From the NCBI RefSeq assembly GCF_047511655.1, contig NC_133386.1, forward strand, positions 171,079,146 through 171,143,145: a DNA stretch of 64,000 nucleotides, in the 5' to 3' direction. The notes under the pieces were generated by a model that worked only from the letters and a program-made list of their open reading frames with translations, did no database searches and was not told the origin of the DNA. Below, piece by piece: positions 61,801 through 64,000 of this stretch; positions within the stretch are counted from its first letter, which is position 1; each line of letters starts with the position of its first letter. The stretch comes from Castor canadensis. Its lineage: Eukaryota > Chordata > Mammalia > Rodentia > Castoridae. Position numbers and translations under genes: made by a program.

Positions 61801-62033
61801 GACTCTCCCCTTCTCTCTGCTCTGCAAATGCTAATGCAGCTTGTCCTGGCTTATGTGGCAAGAAACATCTGATGAGTGTTGTCACATTGAATTTTCTTTC
61901 AAATAGTCCTTTCCTCTCAAGCAGGCTTTGATATTTCCACTGTTTCTAGATACATAATCCGTGGGGATGATGAAGAGTGGAATGAAGTATTGAACAAAGC
62001 TGGGCAGAATGCCTCAATTGTCAGCCTGAAAAG
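28735..62033 (+). CDS. NAT10: NAT10 (RNA cytidine acetyltransferase), 27 exons, 3'-partial
   Basis: Join of 28735-28842, 29249-29340, 31969-32140, 33833-33955, 34827-34888, 37053-37167, 37266-37373, 43804-43937, 45001-45094, 45217-45315, 48252-48388, 50662-50786, 51347-51497, 51864-51960, 52756-52872, 53571-53672, 53771-53845, 54430-54546, 55323-55456, 55652-55700, 57799-57895, 57985-58095, 58896-59068, 59572-59691, 60052-60150, 60590-60663 and 61950-62033. That is 2,969 nt, giving residues 1-989 plus two bases. The human protein has 1,025, so one exon of about 36 codons (the basic nucleolar tail) is missing. Role from family knowledge (Kre33/TmcA): ATP- and acetyl-CoA-dependent N4-acetylcytidine formation in 18S rRNA, in tRNA-Ser/Leu with THUMPD1, and in mRNA, mainly in the nucleolus. 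Visible: Walker A RGRGKS (K290), Walker B VVIDEAA (D388/E389), GNAT motif [15 protein letters not shown] (G641), then the tRNA-binding C-terminal domain. ATG has A at -3. No disruption seen. Confidence 0.97.
29090..29235 (+). repeat. MIR SINE adjacent to NAT10 exon 3 acceptor
   Basis: TTCCTTGTGACCTTGGGTGC and TTTCTACATCTGCCAGATGA give a MIR core ending about 15 nt before the exon 3 start. It may contribute to the acceptor region. Confidence 0.6.
29249..29340 (+). CDS. NAT10: NAT10 exon 3, residues 37-67
   Basis: [20 protein letters not shown] then [10 protein letters not shown]; Ser67 is split AG|T. Acceptor TTTGGCAG, donor AG|GTAAGC. The 2.6-kb intron after it (29341-31968) holds ID units, an L2 3' end and poly-T; 31080-31960 shows nothing recognisable. 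Confidence 0.96.
29669..29760 (-). repeat. ID-like SINE
   Basis: GGTGGTGCCGGGGATAGAAC, GCTCTACCACTGAGCTACCT: a reverse ID unit of the more classical type, without the 'CAAGTGG' insertion. Confidence 0.8.
30240..30770 (+). repeat. L2 LINE 3' region
   Basis: TCAGGGCTTCCCTCCTCCCA…TTTTCCTGGGCCTCTCAGTC and TAATATTTGTTGAGTTAGGC match the L2 3' end pattern. Diverged. Confidence 0.5.
30990..31073 (-). repeat. ID-like SINE
   Basis: GGTGCAAGGATTGAAGCCAG, GTGCTGTACCACTGAATTAT. Confidence 0.65.
31969..32140 (+). CDS. NAT10: NAT10 exon 4, residues 67-124
   Basis: (S)[20 protein letters not shown] then [20 protein letters not shown] through [10 protein letters not shown]. Acceptor TATTGCAG, donor CAG|GTGAGT. 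The lysine/arginine-rich start fits the N-terminal RNA-associated domain. The next intron (32141-33832) has an ID unit, a poly-T, an AT-rich run (~32895-32940) and a trimeric SINE. Confidence 0.96.
32313..32399 (-). repeat. ID-like SINE
   Basis: Poly-T, then GTGGCACTGGTGTTTGTGCT and CAGTTGAGCCGTTGGGCCAG. Confidence 0.8.
33003..33330 (+). repeat. Trimeric SINE, third unit diverged
   Basis: B1 unit (GGCCAGGTGAGGTGGTGCAT), second B1 unit (AGTATGATCATGCATCCCTG), then an ID-like remnant (GACGTGGTTTTAGTGGAAGA). About 320 bp, the same plan as 27837 and 38170. Confidence 0.65.
33503..33530 (+). repeat. Short (TAATG)n / (GAAT)n tandem repeat
   Basis: GTAATGTAATGTAATGAATG followed by AATGTAAG: four near-perfect 5-bp units. 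Confidence 0.75.
33833..33955 (+). CDS. NAT10: NAT10 exon 5, residues 125-165
   Basis: In-phase, 41 codons: [20 protein letters not shown] then [20 protein letters not shown] and M. Acceptor CTTCTAG, donor ATG|GTAAGG. Part of the DUF1726/TmcA N-terminal domain. Confidence 0.96.
34015..34220 (-). repeat. B1-like SINE split by L1 tail
   Basis: Reverse B1: CTTGAGACAGGTTTCTTTGT before the insertion, then GAACTTGTGATCCTCCTGCT, CCAAAGTGTTGGGATTACAG after it. Interrupted at 34062-34134 by the L1 3' end described next. Confidence 0.88.
34062..34134 (+). mobile_element. 73-bp L1 3'-end insertion with 14-bp target-site duplication
   Basis: GGGGGAGAAATGAACCAAGC, then CTTGTATGCACATATGAATA and an A-rich tail. 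This is the reverse complement of the L1 3' end seen at 12277-12400 and at 40014. It is bracketed by AAGGCTGGTCTTGA at 34048-34061 and 34135-34148, identical over 14 bp, a textbook target-primed insertion into the B1. Confidence 0.9.
34827..34888 (+). CDS. NAT10: NAT10 exon 6, residues 166-186
   Basis: [20 protein letters not shown] then R186 split AG|G. Acceptor TTTTGTAG, donor AGAG|GTAGGT. The open frames at 34788-35141 on the minus strand and 34807-35001 are shadows. Its intron (34889-37052) holds nested SINEs, an L1 fragment and a MER5-type DNA transposon. Confidence 0.95.
35322..35514 (-). repeat. B1-dID-like SINE
   Basis: Reverse ID (GGTTATACCAGGATTTGAAC) plus B1 (AGGTAGCTGGGATTATAGGT). 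Confidence 0.8.
35515..35815 (-). repeat. Trimeric or two adjacent SINEs (ID + B1 + B1, reversed)
   Basis: Reverse ID (GGCACTGGGGTTTGAACTCA), B1 (CTTGGGCTGGCCGCAAACTG … GTATAGTTGTGAGCCACTGG), then a truncated second B1 (GAGATGGGATCTAGTATTTT). It directly follows the previous dimer. The ID unit carries an internal duplication-like stretch. Confidence 0.65.
35818..36010 (-). repeat. Old L1 fragment (3' ORF2/3' UTR)
   Basis: CTTAACATGATGATCTCCAG, TTATGACTGAATAAAGCTCC and CCCATCTGTTGATGGGCACC are the well-known antisense L1 pattern. Confidence 0.75.
36251..36455 (+). repeat. MER5A-like hAT-Charlie DNA transposon
   Basis: GATTTTGCCTCCACTAGGAC, TGACTGTCACAACTTGGGGG and CAAGGATGCCACTGGAAATC follow the MER5A plan. 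An open frame at 36245-36427 is this element. Confidence 0.75.
37053..37167 (+). CDS. NAT10: NAT10 exon 7, residues 186-224
   Basis: (R)[20 protein letters not shown] then [18 protein letters not shown]. Acceptor CTTCCTCAG, donor CCA|GTAAGT. Separated from exon 8 by only 98 nt (37168-37265). Confidence 0.96.
37266..37373 (+). CDS. NAT10: NAT10 exon 8, residues 225-260
   Basis: In-phase, 36 codons: [20 protein letters not shown] then [16 protein letters not shown]. Acceptor TCTGGTAG, donor CAG|GTACGT. The variable linker ([14 protein letters not shown]) differs from the human copy as I remember it, fitting a loop. The next intron is the largest (37374-43803, 6.4 kb) and contains a SINE cluster, an old L1, and the 2.6-kb L1; 37374-38160 and 42603-43360 show nothing recognisable. 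Confidence 0.95.
38170..38488 (+). repeat. Trimeric SINE (B1 + B1 + ID)
   Basis: Units begin at GCTGGGTATGGAGGCTCACA, AACTGGGTGTGGTAGTACAT and GGATGGGGCATGGTTCAAGT; it ends AGGCCCTGAGTTCAAAACCC with a C/A tail. 319 bp. First member of a tight cluster of three SINEs. Confidence 0.88.
38510..38626 (+). repeat. B1-like SINE
   Basis: CTAGGTATGGTGGCATATGT, GCAAGACCCTTTTTCAAGAA. Confidence 0.85.
38689..38910 (+). repeat. B1-dID-like SINE with long A tail
   Basis: GCTAGATGCTGGTGGCTCAG, ATGGCTCAAGTAGTAGAGTG, then a pure A run of about 18 at 38893-38909; the long clean tail suggests a fairly recent insertion. Confidence 0.9.
38960..39600 (-). repeat. Old L1 fragment split by B1
   Basis: TTTGAGTCCATTCCAGCTTT … before the B1, then GGAAAATGAACTGCTGGATC and TGCTCACATTTGCCCACTTG after it: a diverged antisense L1M ORF2 3' end/3' UTR. 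Confidence 0.55.
39118..39237 (+). repeat. B1-like SINE nested in old L1
   Basis: CTGCTGGGTGTGGAAGTGCA, GGAGGCTGAGGCAGGAGGAT, CAAGACTCTGTCTCCAAAGA. Confidence 0.88.
40004..40013 (+). repeat. Target-site duplication, left copy
   Basis: TTGGCTGTCT, repeated exactly at 42593-42602; the left boundary of the 2.6-kb L1. Confidence 0.8.
40014..42592 (-). mobile_element. L1 (LINE-1), 5'-truncated, antisense in NAT10 intron 8
   Basis: Runs from a poly-T (reverse poly-A) at the left through a C-rich 3' UTR into reverse ORF2. Broken minus-strand ORF2 pieces are visible at 40575-40805, 41106-41396, 41758-41994 and 42059-42352. The last carries [16 protein letters not shown] and [10 protein letters not shown], the reverse-transcriptase catalytic motif (ADD). 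The right end is a 5' truncation within ORF2. Both ends abut a perfect 10-bp duplication, TTGGCTGTCT. About 2,579 bp. Frames are interrupted, so it cannot move on its own. Confidence 0.93.
42593..42602 (+). repeat. Target-site duplication, right copy
   Basis: TTGGCTGTCT, identical to 40004-40013. Confidence 0.8.
43362..43454 (-). repeat. ID-like SINE
   Basis: GGTACTGAGGGTTCCACTCA, GTGCTCTACTGCTTAAGCCA. Confidence 0.8.
43804..43937 (+). CDS. NAT10: NAT10 exon 9, residues 261-305, Walker A
   Basis: [20 protein letters not shown] then [20 protein letters not shown] and AVAF. The P-loop RGRGKS places the ATP-binding lysine at residue 290, the position known for human NAT10. Acceptor TTTGCACAG, donor TTTGG|GTAAGG. 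Start of the RecA-like helicase domain. The next intron (43938-45000) has a MIR and an 8-bp tandem repeat. Confidence 0.97.
44418..44600 (-). repeat. MIR SINE
   Basis: GGATAAACTGGGCCCAGGGA, GGTCCCCCAGCAAGTTGCTG, GTTTGAGCCCAGCTCCTGAC: reversed MIR. Confidence 0.7.
44602..44625 (+). repeat. Three perfect 8-bp tandem repeats (CTTAGGAT)
   Basis: CTTAGGAT repeated three times without mismatch, beside the MIR end. Confidence 0.9.
45001..45094 (+). CDS. NAT10: NAT10 exon 10, residues 305-336
   Basis: (G)[20 protein letters not shown] then [11 protein letters not shown]. Acceptor TGTTCTACAG, donor CAG|GTAGGG. Helicase domain. Short intron to exon 11. Confidence 0.96.
45217..45315 (+). CDS. NAT10: NAT10 exon 11, residues 337-369
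   Basis: In-phase, 33 codons: [20 protein letters not shown] then [13 protein letters not shown]. Acceptor CCCTTCCAG, donor CAG|GTGAGG. The intron after it (45316-48251) holds a trimeric SINE, an L1 trace with a B1, and a MIR; 45320-46580 shows nothing recognisable. Confidence 0.96.
46593..46910 (+). repeat. Trimeric SINE (B1 + B1 + ID)
   Basis: Units begin at CTGGGCATGGTGGCTCATGC, about 46707 (CATGGGTGTGCATGCTTGTG) and about 46828 (GTGGGGATGTGGTTCAAGTG); ends GAATTCAAACCCAGTGCTGC with an A run. 318 bp. Confidence 0.85.
47200..47700 (-). repeat. Old L1 fragment split by B1
   Basis: TAGAAGTGGAATTGTTGACG, then TGCCCATTTACCTTTACATC; the text resembles antisense L1M. A B1 interrupts at 47418-47532. 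Confidence 0.45.
47418..47532 (-). repeat. B1-like SINE
   Basis: GTGTAGCCCAGGCTGACCTT, CTCAGCCTCCTGAGTGCTGA, reverse orientation. Confidence 0.88.
47960..48165 (-). repeat. MIR SINE
   Basis: GATTAAGTGACCTGTCCAGG, ATCACACAGTCAGTTATTGA, TGTGTCTGACTCTAAGCCTA: reversed MIR, about 85 nt before exon 12. Confidence 0.8.
48252..48388 (+). CDS. NAT10: NAT10 exon 12, residues 370-415, Walker B
   Basis: [20 protein letters not shown] then [20 protein letters not shown] and ASTIN. VVIDEAA is the Walker B acidic pair (D388, E389) for ATP hydrolysis. Acceptor CCCCACAG, donor AATGG|GTAAGG. The next intron (48389-50661) has an AT-rich run, SINEs, an L1M fragment and a Tigger-like piece. Confidence 0.97.
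48787..48861. repeat. AT-rich (TA)n low-complexity tract
   Basis: Alternating TA blocks with two copies of TAAGTTTTATAT; self-complementary. Confidence 0.85.
48984..49100 (+). repeat. B1-like SINE
   Basis: CATGCCTGTAATCCCAGCAC, GAGGCTGAGGCAGGAGGATC, AACCTGTCTCAAAAACAATA. Confidence 0.9.
49108..49287 (-). repeat. B1-dID-like SINE
   Basis: TTCAGTGCTGAGGCTTGAAC, CCTTGTGCATGCTGTGCAAA, GTAGCTGGGATTACACTAGG. It lies tail-to-tail with the B1 just before it. Confidence 0.8.
49460..50020 (-). repeat. L1M 3' fragment
   Basis: Clear antisense L1M text: TAAAGTGTATAACTCAGTGG, ACAGAGTTGTGCAACCCAAG, GGACATTTCATATAAATGGA, GAGTAAAATTACTGGGTCAA. Confidence 0.85.
50025..50300 (+). repeat. Tigger-like DNA transposon fragment
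   Basis: TTCACTTTTCACAGTTTTAA, GTGATCCAAAAATATTAAAT and AGAAAACTGCAAAAATAATT resemble a Tigger-family terminal region. A similar phrase, GTTCCAGTTTCACTTTGCCA, recurs at about 50240. Confidence 0.5.
50321..50418 (+). repeat. ID-like SINE
   Basis: GAGTGGCTCAAGTGGTAGAG, CGCCTGCCTAGTAAGTGAGC, GAGTTCAAACTCCAGTACTA: a near-consensus ID monomer. Confidence 0.92.
50662..50786 (+). CDS. NAT10: NAT10 exon 13, residues 415-457
   Basis: (G)[20 protein letters not shown] then [20 protein letters not shown] and S; Ala457 is split G|CA. Acceptor TTCCCCTAG, donor CTCAG|GTATCC. The donor GTATCCTGG also resembles a U12 donor, but its acceptor side lacks a close U12 branch match (see rejected items). The long open frame 50555-50980 is read-through. 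Confidence 0.96.
51113..51210 (+). repeat. ID-like SINE
   Basis: GGAGATGTGGCTCAAGCAGT, CCTGAGTTCAAACCCCAGTA, with an (AAAT)n tail. Confidence 0.9.
51347..51497 (+). CDS. NAT10: NAT10 exon 14, residues 457-507
   Basis: (A)[20 protein letters not shown] then [20 protein letters not shown] and GCPLPEACE; Leu507 is split CT|C. Acceptor GGGGAACAG. The donor is GTATCCTCT, a U12-type signal. Only this junction keeps the frame into YYVNRDTLF. Confidence 0.95.
51498..51863 (+). other. NAT10: NAT10 intron 14: U12-type (minor spliceosome) intron
   Basis: Donor GTATCCTCT differs from the U12 consensus GTATCCTTT at one base. TTACTTAAC at 51845-51853 differs from the branch consensus TTCCTTAAC at one base, with its A 11-12 nt before the acceptor GACCAG|C. 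There is no polypyrimidine tract. U2 bases AAGT at +3 to +6 are absent. The intron is 366 nt, of which 148 nt is a B1. Confidence 0.88.
51556..51703 (+). repeat. B1-like SINE inside the U12 intron
   Basis: GTCAGGTGTGATGATGTATA, GAACCCAAGAGTTCACGTCA, then an (AAAAAG)n tail. Confidence 0.8.
51864..51960 (+). CDS. NAT10: NAT10 exon 15, residues 507-539
   Basis: (L)[20 protein letters not shown] then [13 protein letters not shown]12 acceptor CCAG, ordinary donor AAG|GTAATT. Transition from the helicase domain to the GNAT domain. 51961-52755 is intron without recognisable repeats. Confidence 0.96.
52756..52872 (+). CDS. NAT10: NAT10 exon 16, residues 540-578
   Basis: In-phase, 39 codons: [20 protein letters not shown] then [19 protein letters not shown]. 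Acceptor GCCCACAG, donor CAG|GTACGG. Start of the GNAT acetyltransferase domain. The next intron carries an L1M trace (~53200-53350). Confidence 0.97.
53200..53350 (-). repeat. Old L1 fragment
   Basis: TTTAAAAAACAGCATAGAGT, TTCATTATCTGCTTATATCA. Tentative. Confidence 0.35.
53571..53672 (+). CDS. NAT10: NAT10 exon 17, residues 579-612
   Basis: In-phase, 34 codons: [20 protein letters not shown] then [14 protein letters not shown]. Acceptor CCCCTCAG, donor CAG|GTGAAG. GNAT domain. Confidence 0.97.
53771..53845 (+). CDS. NAT10: NAT10 exon 18, residues 613-637, GNAT motif A first half
   Basis: In-phase, 25 codons: [20 protein letters not shown] then [15 protein letters not shown] is the acetyl-CoA-binding strand and the start of the pyrophosphate loop, cut by the intron just before MGYG. 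Acceptor CCCACACAG, donor GGG|GTAATC. Confidence 0.97.
54430..54546 (+). CDS. NAT10: NAT10 exon 19, residues 638-676, GNAT motif A second half
   Basis: In-phase, 39 codons: [20 protein letters not shown] then [20 protein letters not shown]641 (54439-54441) is the residue whose change abolishes acetyltransferase activity in human NAT10. Acceptor GCTTATAG, donor GAG|GTAAGC. The intron after it holds a MER5-like element and a MIR. Confidence 0.97.
54680..54840 (+). repeat. MER5-like hAT-Charlie DNA transposon
   Basis: CATCAGCGTCACCTGGAAAC, CCAGACCTGCTGAATCAGAA and CAGAGTTGAGAAGCCCTGCT follow the plan of a non-autonomous MER5 element. Confidence 0.7.
54905..55065 (-). repeat. MIR SINE
   Basis: CTGTCAGGTGGCAGAACTTG, CTTCAAAACCCTGGTTCTGT: reversed MIR, weak. 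Confidence 0.5.
55323..55456 (+). CDS. NAT10: NAT10 exon 20, residues 677-721
   Basis: [20 protein letters not shown] then [20 protein letters not shown] and PRLL; Lys721 is split AA|G. Acceptor TCTCCTCAG, donor CTCAA|GTAAGT. Confidence 0.96.
55652..55700 (+). CDS. NAT10: NAT10 exon 21, residues 721-737
   Basis: The smallest coding exon, 49 nt: (K)[16 protein letters not shown], the last strand of the GNAT fold. Acceptor TTTTTGCAG, donor CCA|GTGAGT. Its 2.1-kb intron (55701-57798) has an ID fragment, an L2 end and a B1+ID; 56121-56510 and 56600-57290 are unrecognised. Confidence 0.96.
56049..56120 (-). repeat. ID-like SINE fragment with (GTT)n
   Basis: Five GTT units, then TGCTGGGGTTTGAGCCCAGG and CTTGCTAGGCAGGTACTTTT. 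Confidence 0.8.
56515..56605 (+). repeat. L2 LINE 3' end
   Basis: CATTCATGCCTGTATCCCCA, GTATGTGCTTAGTGAGTAGA. Confidence 0.55.
57300..57515 (+). repeat. B1 plus classical ID unit
   Basis: B1 (GTATGCCTGTAATTCCAGCA, GTGAGACCATCTCAAAAACA), then GAGCTGGGGATGTAGCTTAG, TGGTAGAGTGCTTGCCTAGT: an ID without the CAAG insertion, closer to squirrel/murid ID. Confidence 0.8.
57799..57895 (+). CDS. NAT10: NAT10 exon 22, residues 738-770
   Basis: [20 protein letters not shown] then [12 protein letters not shown]; Asp770 is split G|AT. Acceptor TTCCCTAG, donor AAAG|GTGAGT. Confidence 0.96.
57985..58095 (+). CDS. NAT10: NAT10 exon 23, residues 770-807
   Basis: (D)[20 protein letters not shown] then [16 protein letters not shown]; Asp807 is split G|AC. 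Acceptor GCCCCACAG, donor CCAG|GTGATC, a weak donor. Start of the C-terminal tRNA-binding domain. KPALPDLDREQ differs from the human loop as I recall it. Confidence 0.94.
58185..58345 (-). repeat. MIR SINE
   Basis: CACACAGCAGTTAGTTGTGG, AACTGATTTAAATCCTGGGT: reversed MIR. Confidence 0.55.
58896..59068 (+). CDS. NAT10: NAT10 exon 24, residues 807-864
   Basis: (D)[20 protein letters not shown] then [20 protein letters not shown] and [17 protein letters not shown]. Acceptor CATGTGTGTAG, donor TCA|GTAGGT. Helical tRNA-binding region. Confidence 0.95.
59095..59275 (-). repeat. MIR-like fragment
   Basis: GCACTTTGACATAGTCTTGT…GGTGGGCAGCTGTCTCATCC…TGATGAGCCCAGCTATATAT. Weak. Confidence 0.35.
59572..59691 (+). 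CDS. NAT10: NAT10 exon 25, residues 865-904
   Basis: In-phase, 40 codons: [20 protein letters not shown] then [20 protein letters not shown]. Acceptor GTCCTCCAG, donor AAG|GTAACC. Confidence 0.97.
59787..59826 (+). repeat. (CA)n microsatellite
   Basis: Eleven or so CA units, interrupted by TACGCGTG, then more CA units. Confidence 0.92.
60052..60150 (+). CDS. NAT10: NAT10 exon 26, residues 905-937
   Basis: In-phase, 33 codons: [20 protein letters not shown] then [13 protein letters not shown]. Acceptor TCTTTTGTAG, donor CTG|GTATGT. Confidence 0.97.
60590..60663 (+). CDS. NAT10: NAT10 exon 27, residues 938-962
   Basis: [20 protein letters not shown] then MDLS; residue 962 is split CA|A (Gln). 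Acceptor GACCACAG, donor TCTCA|GTAAGA. Charged helix. The intron (60664-61949) has one SINE. Confidence 0.95.
60991..61215 (-). repeat. B1-dID-like SINE
   Basis: Poly-T, ID (GGTGGGACTGGGATTTGAAT, CTCTGCCACTTAAGCCACAC), then B1 (CCTCCCAAGTAGGTAGGATT). Confidence 0.88.
61950..62033 (+). CDS. NAT10: NAT10 exon 28, residues 962-990 (last in window)
   Basis: (Q)[20 protein letters not shown] then ASIVSLK and AG of residue 990. Acceptor GTTTCTAG, donor AAAAG|GTAAGG. The final exon (about 36 codons, Lys-rich nucleolar tail) was not found before 64000. Confidence 0.95.
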
Positions 62034-62329
62034 GTAAGGCTCTGAAGTGCGACACACAGCCGATGGCTCTCTGGCTTCTCTGCTCTGTGGCTTTCCCTTG
62101 GAATGGAAGGTAGGAGCAAGAACTGAGAAATGTCGTGGCTTACTCTTTGAATCCCCTTGTACCACCTTGGTAATGCATCTACAGACAGACATCTCTAGGC
62201 CTGGCTCTCTTCCCTCTTAGTACTCACCAGCAGGCCAGGGCTGGGCCTGTTAGGGATGGCCCGAGAAAAGAGTCCCACACTCTCTCTACTTCAGCACAAT
62301 GTTGACCTCAGAACAGCAGCTCAAGGGAC

Positions 62330-62475
62330 TGTGTTAATACCATTGTTGCTTTAAAAGTGAGGTAAGCACAGTTTGAAGGAGTTAAGTAATCTCCCAGGAA
62401 GCACACAGTCAGTGAAAGAGCCAGGGTTGGGACTAGGTGTGTCCTCTACAAAGCTACCACAATGTCCTTCCTCTG
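62330..62475 (-). repeat. MIR SINE
   Basis: GAGTTAAGTAATCTCCCAGG, AAGCACACAGTCAGTGAAAG, AGCCAGGGTTGGGACTAGGT: reversed MIR. Confidence 0.75.
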
Positions 62476-62477
62476 AG

Positions 62478-62630
62478 CCAGCAATTCGCAAAATTTGGGG
62501 TCTTAGAGTTCTTTTATATCTTAAAAAGACTGAGACCCTTTGTTTATGTGGGTCATATCTATTCCTATTTCATATACTAAGAATTAAAAACTGAGAAACT
62601 AAAAAAACATTCATTTGAAATGAACAATGG
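62478..62630 (+). repeat. Possible old DNA-transposon fragment
   Basis: GTTTATGTGGGTCATATCTA and GAATTAAAAACTGAGAAACT resemble a mammalian-wide DNA transposon. The family is not resolved. Confidence 0.35.
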
Positions 62631-62653
62631 ACTTACTGTAAGTTTGGGGTTGT

Positions 62654-62742
62654 TTTGTTTTGGGGTTTTGTGGTGCTGGGGATCAAAGCCAGGCCTTCTT
62701 GAATGATAGGTGAGCCCTTTACTACTGAGTTAAATCCTAAGT
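62654..62742 (-). repeat. ID-like SINE (classical type)
   Basis: GTGGTGCTGGGGATCAAAGC, CTTTACTACTGAGTTAAATC. Confidence 0.75.
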
Positions 62743-63344
62743 GGCATTGTTTTATGTTTATATTTTTGCAAATCTCATTAATAGAAAGCAGCTGCATTCT
62801 CATGTCTGCCTCTGCATTCACTGTAGTGCTGTAGCATCTTATGCCCTCTGGGAAATAAACGTTTATGAGAGAAGGAAAAGGAAGAAGGCAAATTGCATAT
62901 TAGTATCAGTATTAAAGTAGTTTTGATCTCTTGAACCACCCAGGAGTCCCTAAACTGCATTTGAAAACCTTCACTACAAGCTTCCAATCTGCAAAGGGAC
63001 ACATTTGTAGACAGCATGGTTGCTTGTCCTGGAACTTTCATCATCATTCCTTTAGGAACAGCATGAGGCCTCCTCTGCCATGGGCATCTGCAGATGAGGC
63101 TTGCACAGCTGATGTGGCCTTGGTAGAGAGGGCATTCTTGGCATTACCATAGTTACTGATCGGTCCCCTGAAAAATAGATTTTGAAAGCATTTGGAGAGG
63201 AAACCTTGTGATTCTTGGAACCATGGATCCCAGAAGTCAGGTGTTATCTTCTGTTGTCTCCATAAAGGTTCTTGAAGGTTCCAGTGTTGATAGCAGACAC
63301 ATTTCTCAGCTGTTGTCAGGTGTGGCACAAAGGCCCACTGTCAG

Positions 63345-63436
63345 TGTCTTATTTGTCTGCAGTGCTGGGGATCAAACCCAGCAACTGGTGTGTGCTAGGC
63401 CAACGCTCTTCTGCTAAGCTGCATCCTCAGCCCTAG
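63345..63436 (-). repeat. ID-like SINE (classical type)
   Basis: GTGCTGGGGATCAAACCCAG, GTGTGCTAGGCCAACGCTCT. Confidence 0.8.
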
Positions 63437-64000
63437 TGCCTCCTCTTTTTGATTTGGGAAGTGTGATAAATGGCACAGAGCACCCCCATGCTTCAACCTT
63501 GAGTGTGGCTTTGACTACCACAAAAGGCCAAGAAATGGGCCTGCTGCGGAGAGGCTGGTTCTGTGCCCTGCAGGGCATGGCCTCCTCTTCTGCTGTTCCT
63601 TTGTCTGTTTCTGCTTGTGTGGAGTGAACCCAACATGCATGGTGCTTCAGGTGCATGATGGCTCAGAGTAAAGGGAATGTTTGTATGTTTTAGATAAAAA
63701 CACTTGTCAGTCTGTCATTAAAGATTCTTTGAGGCCTTACTTGTAATGTCAGTGGTTTCTGGGAATGTTTGCTTTTGGAGGGAATGTTTGTTCTCAGGCC
63801 AAAGTGCTGTGGAGAGGGTCTTTCATCTCTAAAGGTTTCTTACTAGAAGGTGGTGCCATCCTGTCACAGAGCTTCCAGTGGACATGTCAAGGTGGAACTT
63901 GAGTTGCTATTCCTTTGGGTTTTTTCTATTTGTTTAGGACAATGGCAGCATATCGTAAAGGATGGCTGGCTTTCCTTGCAGTCTTGTGCTTTGTGTCTTC

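Larger units (their letters stand above)
62034..64000 (+). other. NAT10: NAT10 last intron (5' part)
   Basis: At least 1,967 nt. It holds a MIR, a possible hAT-like fragment, and two ID units. I searched for the Lys-rich terminal exon in all frames by eye and did not find it; 62760-63340 and 63440-64000 show no recognisable element. Confidence 0.75.

Noticed and set aside
1..64000. CRISPR array, operon, phage or prokaryotic mobile system
   Set aside because: Repeats are dispersed SINEs and LINEs with no regular spacers; genes are spliced and mammalian.
63900..64000. Last NAT10 exon within the window
   Set aside because: No Lys-rich reading frame with an AG acceptor in the needed phase was found; the 3' end must lie beyond 64000.

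Overview
This is a mammalian nuclear window, almost certainly from a non-murid rodent. It holds the 3' three-quarters of CAPRIN1 followed, on the same (+) strand, by nearly all of NAT10, which is the human 11p13 gene order. The rodent call rests on the repeats. There are dozens of B1-like and ID-like SINEs, many fused as B1+ID dimers or B1+B1+ID trimers, and no murine B2. There is also a lineage-specific L1 whose 3' end carries a G-rich run followed by a short AT-rich tail. A beaver- or squirrel-related lineage fits best, but I cannot prove the species.

Layout. 1-3208 is a CAPRIN1 intron. 3209-19961 holds 15 CAPRIN1 coding exons, codon 123 to the stop; with the missing 122 codons the protein would be 709 aa, the human length. 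An alternative short C-terminus (…RGNILWW, stop at 18376-18378) is encoded by reading past one donor. 19962 to about 21095 is the main 3' UTR with AATAAA at 21071, and sequence to about 23640 looks like an extended UTR. 23650-25930 is intergenic. About 25930-26680 is a CpG-island promoter with CRE, E-box, ETS and GC-box sites. 28735-62033 holds 27 NAT10 coding exons encoding residues 1-989; the last ~36 codons (the basic tail) lie beyond the window.

All splice junctions were placed by reading frame, GT/AG signals and remembered family sequence. The coding lengths add up exactly, with no frameshift and no in-frame stop, so both genes look intact.

The two genes do not form an operon; each has its own transcription unit. 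CAPRIN1 is a cytoplasmic RNA-granule scaffold (G3BP, FMRP and RNA binding). NAT10 is the nucleolar ATP-dependent RNA cytidine acetyltransferase (ac4C). Both act on RNA, but I infer no functional coupling from adjacency.

I found no new enzyme system. The observations most worth checking are a U12-type intron in NAT10, a recurrent trimeric ~318-bp SINE, a 73-bp L1 tail-only insertion with a perfect 14-bp target-site duplication inside a B1, and a 2.6-kb antisense L1 in NAT10 intron 8 bounded by a 10-bp duplication.
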